Below are positions 6,042-9,569 of a DNA stretch of 9,569 nt, one piece after another (the first letter of the stretch is position 1; each line of letters opens with the position of its first letter). The DNA is from Gammaproteobacteria bacterium. Its GTDB lineage: Bacteria; Pseudomonadota; Gammaproteobacteria; Pseudomonadales; UBA5518. Where the stretch lies: assembly GCA_016718385.1 (NCBI GenBank), contig JADKDK010000013.1, forward strand, positions 1 through 9,569, written 5' to 3'. The notes below the pieces were generated by a model. That model was not told the origin of the DNA, did not search any database, and saw only the letters and a list, made by a program, of their open reading frames with translations. Position numbers and translations under genes: made by a program.

Positions 6042-7996
6042 TCAGGGCTTCGCCGCCCCCTTCAGATGCGTATCCAGGAACTTGAGGACCGCCTCATACC
6101 CGGTCTTCTCGTTCTCGCGCTTGACGAAGCCGTGGCCTTCGTCTTCAAACACCACGTATTCGACGGGAACGTTGTTGGCCTTGACCGCGGCGACGATTTC
6201 GTCGGACTCGACCTTGAGCACGCGTGGATCGTTGGCGCCCTGCAGCACCATCAGCGGCTTGGTGATCTTGTCGGCATGGAACAGCGGACTGATGCGCATC
6301 AGACGTTCCTTGTCGGCCACCGGGTCGCCAAGCTCGGCGTACAGCGCCTGGCGCTGCGCTTCCCACCATGCGGGGATGCTCTCCAGCGTGCGCAGCCAAT
6401 TGGCCACACCAAAGATGTCGACGCCGACCTTGAACGCATCCGGGCGATAGGTCAGCGCGGCCAGCGTCATGTAGCCACCGTAGCTGCCGCCAATGATTCC
6501 GATGCGCTCGGGATCGATCTTTCCTGTGCCGCCAACAGCTTCTTGCGGCCTCGACCACATCATCGAGATCGGCTTCACCATGCTTGCGATCGTCGGCCGC
6601 GAAGAAGGTCTTGCCGTATCCGGAGCTGCCGCGGTTGTTGATCGCGTAAACGGCATAACCATGGTTGACCAGATACTGCACAAGCGCCGAATAGTTCAGG
6701 CGCGACTGCCCGCCCGGGCCGCCGTGCACCCAGACCAGGCCTGGCACCTTGGCCGAGTCGGTGACGCCGTGTGGCAGGTAGAGGATCCCGGGGATCTCCA
6801 TGCCGTCATAACTCTTGAAGCGCACGACTTCGCCTTCGACGAGGTCTTCGACATTGATCGCGCCGGTTCAGCGCCGACACCAATTGCCGGGGCCTCGCCG
6901 CCGAGTTCGGCGGTCCACAACGACGACGGGAATCGGCTGGACGCGACGTAGAACGCCAAGTCGCTTGCCGTCCTCGGAGAAATCGACACCGGTGATGTCA
7001 CCCGCCGGCACCCTGGGCAGGGCCACCGGCTGCAGGGTCTGCGCGTTCAGCATCACCAGTTCGGTGCGCGCGTCGGCGTTGACGTAGACCAGCAGATGGC
7101 TGTCGTCCGGGGTGTAATCGGCGCCGACGACATCCCACGTCGTCTCGTACACCCGGCGTGCTCTCGCCGCTGGCGAGATCCATGCGCATCAGGCGGCTGA
7201 ACTCGCCGCCACGATTGCTGGTGTAGAGCAGCGCGCCATCCGGCGTGAACGCCACCGATTCGTTGCTTTCGACGCCTTCATGCTGCGTCAGGTTCTTCTC
7301 TTCGTTGCTCTCACGATCGAACAACACAATGTCCGAATCGCTCGTGGTGTTGACCTTGCCGAGCGCGATGTGGCGCTTGTCGCGGCTGATCGCGCCGGGG
7401 AAATAGCCCCTCTCGTTCTTTGTAACATCAGCGTGCGCGCGTAGCCATCGACGGCGTACTCGTAGGCGTCGAAATAGCGCTCGTCGCGCTCATTGGTCAT
7501 CACGAAGAAGCTCTGGTCGTCGTCCGCCCAGCCGCCGAACTGCGCCTTGTGCTTGTCGCCCGGCGTCAAGTCCTTGACCGTGCCATCGGCCTCGCGCACG
7601 TAGACGTGGTTGAGCTCGTTGCCGCCCTGGTCGGCGGTGTAGAGCAGGCGCCCATCCTTCGGGAAATAGCCGATCGCGTAGATCGAATCGGTGGTCGACT
7701 GGGTCAGCGCCACCGGCTCACCGCCGCCGACCGGAACCTCATACAGGTTGATCACACCGGTCTGGTTCGACGAGTACAGCACCTTGCTGCCGTCGGGCGA
7801 GATGTCGGCACCGATCAGACGCAGATTCGACAGCAGGGTTTCGATGTCGTACTGCTTGATCTGGCGCGCCGGAGCCGGCGGCGGCGGCGCGGGAGCGGCG
7901 GCCTTCGGCACTTCGATGGCTTCCGGCGGGGAGTCGGAACAGCCGGCGAGCAGCGCGGCCAAGCCAGCGGCAAGAGGACAAACGCAATGCGTGCAG
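6042..7996 (-). CDS. S9-family prolyl oligopeptidase / dipeptidyl aminopeptidase lipoprotein (frameshifted)
   Basis: This is a serine peptidase with an N-terminal beta-propeller and C-terminal alpha/beta-hydrolase domain, about 650 residues, related to acylaminoacyl- and dipeptidyl-peptidases. A hydrophobic leader ends in the lipobox LLAGC (Cys codon 7939-7941), so the protein should be membrane-anchored in the envelope, followed by a Pro/Ala linker. Propeller repeats are visible (GADISPDGSKVLYSSN, FTPDGALLYTSNRGGE, ADYTPDDSHLLVYVN, FSEDGKRL). The hydrolase domain has WVHGGPGGQ, NNRGSSGYGK and the triad: Ser in GGSYGGYM (codon 6483-6485), Asp in GANDPRV (6228-6230) and His in EGHGF (6132-6134). 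Continuity requires frame changes near 7980, 7428, 7158, 6960, 6885, 6866 and 6545. The start is unresolved: no ATG lies at the expected place, and a CTG at 7996 with AGGGG 8 nt upstream is only a candidate. It converges on mscL. Confidence 0.92.
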
Positions 7997-8010
7997 GGGG
8001 AGAACCCCTG
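7994..8010 (-). promoter_or_regulatory. Hairpin over the presumed start of the S9 peptidase gene
   Basis: On the minus strand CAGGGG and CCCCTG form a 6-bp stem around TTCTC. The AGGGG inside it is the best Shine-Dalgarno candidate for the S9 lipoprotein gene, and the right arm runs into the candidate CTG start. If real it would hide the ribosome-binding site. The start codon is uncertain and indels are frequent here, so this is only a possibility. Confidence 0.2.
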
Positions 8011-8072
8011 GCTGTGGGAATCAGGTGTCGCGAGCCTGCGCGCGCCAAGCACGCTGACGCATGTGGCGGAAG

Positions 8073-8260
8073 GCACGGGGCACGGGGCACGGGGCACGGG
8101 GCACGGGGCACGGGAATGATGTCGATGACCGCGGCTTTTGTGGGTCCGAACCTTGTTCGGACGCTTTTCGCCCGGCCCGCCGAGAAGCGTCCAGACAAGG
8201 TCTGGACCCACCACAGCCACAGCGTGCCAGGCTTTTCCGTGCCCCGTGCCCCGTGCCCCC
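8073..8260. repeat. Intergenic element bounded by inverted GGGGCAC heptamers (copy B)
   Basis: The left boundary is six perfect tandem GCACGGG units (8073-8114). The right boundary is three tandem CCGTGCC units plus CCC (8237-8260), the same heptamer inverted. The interior carries the REP doublet at 8140-8211. The right arm stops 3 nt before the stop codon of the FAH-family gene, so the element fills its 3' untranslated region. Copy A has identical arms, fewer units and an unrelated interior. The heptamer is a known style of short intergenic repeat in GC-rich gammaproteobacteria as far as I recall, but I cannot name a family. Confidence 0.8.
8140..8211. repeat. REP doublet (BIME-like), GTGG-headed, family 2
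   Basis: Two 27-nt arms (8140-8166 and 8185-8211) are inverted repeats matching at 23 of 27 positions. Each begins with GTGG (read inward from its own end) and contains its own 8-bp hairpin with a 3-nt loop: GTCCGAAC-CTT-GTTCGGAC at 8144-8162 and GTCCAGAC-AAG-GTCTGGAC at 8189-8207. The four differences between arms come as two pairs that keep each small hairpin perfect. Head plus palindrome in a tail-to-tail pair is the REP/BIME design. The palindrome sequence differs from that at 3186-3259, so this is a separate family. Confidence 0.85.
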
Positions 8261-8263
8261 GCC

Positions 8264-9250
8264 TCAGCCCCCGTACGCCACGATCTCCTGCTCGATCGCC
8301 CGCACAGGCTGGCCCCGGCGTCGTCGAACATCTCGATGCGCACGCGCTGGCCGTACTTCAGGAACGGTGTCGTCGGCTTGCCGTCGCGGATCACTTCGAG
8401 CACGCGTTTTCGGCGAGGCAGGAGGCACCGACGCTCTCTCGTCCTGATTGGCGACGGTGCCGGAGCCGACGATGGTGCCGGCGGTGAGGTTGCGCGTCTT
8501 TGCGGCATGCGCGACCAGTTGCGCAAAGTTGAACTGCATGTCGGTGCCGGCATCGGGTTGACCGAACAATTCGCCGTCGATATGCGTGATCAACTTGCGG
8601 TGCAGCGTCGAATCTTCCCAGTAACCGTCCAGTTCGTCAGGCGTGACCAGCACCGGCGAAAGCGCCGAGCGCGGCTTGCTTTGCAGGAATCCGAAGCCCT
8701 TGGCCAATTCATCCGGAATCAGGTTGCGCAAGCTGACATCGTTGACCAGGCCGATCAACTGGATGTGCTCGGCTGCCTGCTCGGCGGTGACCGCCATCGG
8801 GACGTCGTCGGTGACCACGACGACTTCGGCTTCGAGGTCGATCCCGTAGTCCTCGCTGACCACCTGCACCGGGTCATGCGGCCCGAGGAACTGCGCGCTG
8901 GTGGCCTGATACATCAGCGGATCGACGTAGAAGCTCTGTGGCACCTCGGCATTGCGGGCGCGCCGCACGCGCTCGACGTGCGGCAGGTACGCGCTGCCAT
9001 CGACGAATTCGTAGGCGCGCGGCAACGGAGCGGCAAGGTCAGCAATATCCAGTTCGAATGCGCCATGCGCGTGGCCTGCATTCAGCCCTTCGTACACCGC
9101 GTTCAACCGCGGCGCGATGTCTGACCAGCCATCCAGCGCCTGCTGCAGCGTAGCGGCGATCGGACGCACCTCGACCGCGTGCTTGAGATCGCGCGAAACC
9201 ACGACCAGCGTGCCATCGCGGCCGCCGCGTTTGAGAGTGGCGAGTTTCAT
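8264..9250 (-). CDS. Fumarylacetoacetate hydrolase (FAH) family protein, frameshifted near the 3' end
   Basis: FAH enzymes cut a carbon-carbon bond in beta-diketo acids with a divalent metal; the last step of tyrosine and homogentisate breakdown is the typical role. The ATG at 9250 has GGAG 8 nt upstream and starts MKLATLKRGGRDGTLVVVSRD, a familiar opening for proteobacterial members of about 330 residues. Metal-site features include VVSEDYGIDLEAEVVVV (E-x-E), VNDVSLRNLIPDE and KGFGFLQSKPRSALSPVL. THIDGELFGQ, NFAQLVAHAAKT and GTIVGSGTVANQDE follow. Three small frame changes (about 8440, 8415 and 8308) are needed to read GASCLAE, KRVLEVIRDGK and PTTPFLKYGQRVRIEMFDDAG before the common end IEQEIVAYGG. 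No other tyrosine-degradation gene is in the window, so the exact substrate is inferred only from the family. Confidence 0.92.
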   Translation of the reverse strand: MKLATLKRGGRDGTLVVVSRDLKHAVEVRPIAATLQQALDGWSDIAPRLNAVYEGLNAGHAHGAFELDIADLAAPLPRAYEFVDGSAYLPHVERVRRARNAEVPQSFYVDPLMYQATSAQFLGPHDPVQVVSEDYGIDLEAEVVVVTDDVPMAVTAEQAAEHIQLIGLVNDVSLRNLIPDELAKGFGFLQSKPRSALSPVLVTPDELDGYWEDSTLHRKLITHIDGELFGQPDAGTDMQFNFAQLVAHAAKTRNLTAGTIVGSGTVANQDERASVPPASPKTRARSDPRRQADDTVPEVRPARAHRDVRRRRGQPVRAIEQEIVAYGG

Positions 9251-9328
9251 GGGGCTGTCTCCGGAAGGAATTGCGGGGAGTCTTGGGGGTTGACCGCGCT
9301 GGCGCAAGCTATTGGTGTCGTTCGCAAA

Positions 9329-9569
9329 GCTTGGTGTTGGTTCTTGGTGTTGGTGTCGGAAAAGGCCAAAGCTGCTTTAACCAGCACCGACACTCAGCAA
9401 CCAACACCCGCGATTGAGCTTGGTGTTGGTTGTTGGTTTTGGTGTCGGAAAAGTCCAAAGCTGCTCTAACCAACACCGACACCAGCAACCAACACCCGCG
9501 GTAGAGCTTGGTGTTGGTTGTTGGTGTTGGTGTCGGAAAGGTCCAAAGCTGTTTTAACCAGCACCGACA
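9329..9569. repeat. 88-89 bp tandem repeat with large internal hairpin, running off the window
   Basis: Units start at 9329, 9418 and 9506 (periods 89 and 88); the third is cut by the window end. Each unit begins GCTTGGTGTTGGTT, continues with TTGGTG-rich sequence to GTCGG, has a central block around CCAAAGCTG, and returns as CACCGACAC...CAACCAACACC. The two halves are near inverse complements over about 27 nt, so each unit could fold into one long hairpin. A worn partial copy may sit at 9308-9320. The period is not a multiple of three and no coding pattern is seen. It lies upstream of the FAH-family gene; between 9251 and 9328 I see only that gene's ribosome-binding site. Confidence 0.9.

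Noticed and set aside
8061..8119. Peptide repeat (GHGARGT) encoded by the heptamer tract
   Set aside because: Any 7-nt repeat gives a 7-residue pattern when translated; the tract is intergenic with no supporting start or domain.
8138..9124. A 328-residue plus-strand open frame opposite the FAH-family gene
   Set aside because: It is the complement of a strongly conserved gene in GC-rich DNA, begins inside a REP element and has no recognisable domain. Other long antisense frames here (for example 773-1591 on the minus strand) are dismissed for the same reason.
9329..9569. CRISPR array
   Set aside because: The repeats are contiguous 88-89 bp units with no unique spacers, and no cas genes are nearby.

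Overview
The window is GC-rich bacterial chromosome, most likely from a gammaproteobacterium of the Xanthomonadales. That placement is inferred from three things: the gene set (eukaryote-like class I aldolase, RimB/RimK, TruC, a secreted isoaspartyl peptidase), the GTGG-headed REP doublets, and dense GC palindromes between genes. I see no tRNA, rRNA, CRISPR array, prophage or complete insertion sequence.

Layout. 3-880 (+): the 3' part of a class I fructose-bisphosphate aldolase, broken by about six frame changes. 881-1011: a convergent gap with three GC hairpins. 1012-1896 (-): an exported protein with a class D beta-lactamase (OXA) fold whose active-site lysine is replaced. 1994-2161: an intergenic element bounded by inverted GGGGCAC heptamers. 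2177-3150 (-): an exported isoaspartyl peptidase/L-asparaginase. 3186-3259: a REP doublet. 3292-3981 (-): TruC-type tRNA pseudouridine synthase. 3996-4883 (-): rimK. 4962-5433 (-): rimB. 5537-6011 (+): mscL, divergent from rimB. 6042 to about 7996 (-): an S9 prolyl-oligopeptidase lipoprotein. 8073-8260: a second heptamer-bounded element carrying another REP doublet. 8264-9250 (-): a fumarylacetoacetate-hydrolase family enzyme. 9329-9569: an 88-89 bp tandem repeat that runs off the window.

How the genes fit together. rimB, rimK and truC are co-directional and closely spaced, and all act on the translation apparatus: RimK adds glutamates to ribosomal protein S6, RimB is a retropepsin-like partner, and TruC modifies tRNA. 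The isoaspartyl peptidase lies downstream across a 141-bp gap holding a REP doublet. The S9 lipoprotein and the isoaspartyl peptidase are both envelope-directed enzymes of peptide and amino-acid salvage. MscL is an independent osmotic safety valve.

Sequence quality. Almost every gene is split by single-base frame changes although protein-level conservation continues smoothly across each break. I infer about 25 indels in 9.6 kb, hitting housekeeping genes as often as dispensable ones, so unpolished sequence is more likely than pseudogene decay. Gene ends given here follow the conserved protein where it leaves the raw reading frame. The most interesting items are the catalytically altered OXA-like protein and the layered system of palindromic repeats (two REP families, heptamer-bracketed elements and a hairpin-forming satellite). 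I did not find a convincing new multi-gene system.
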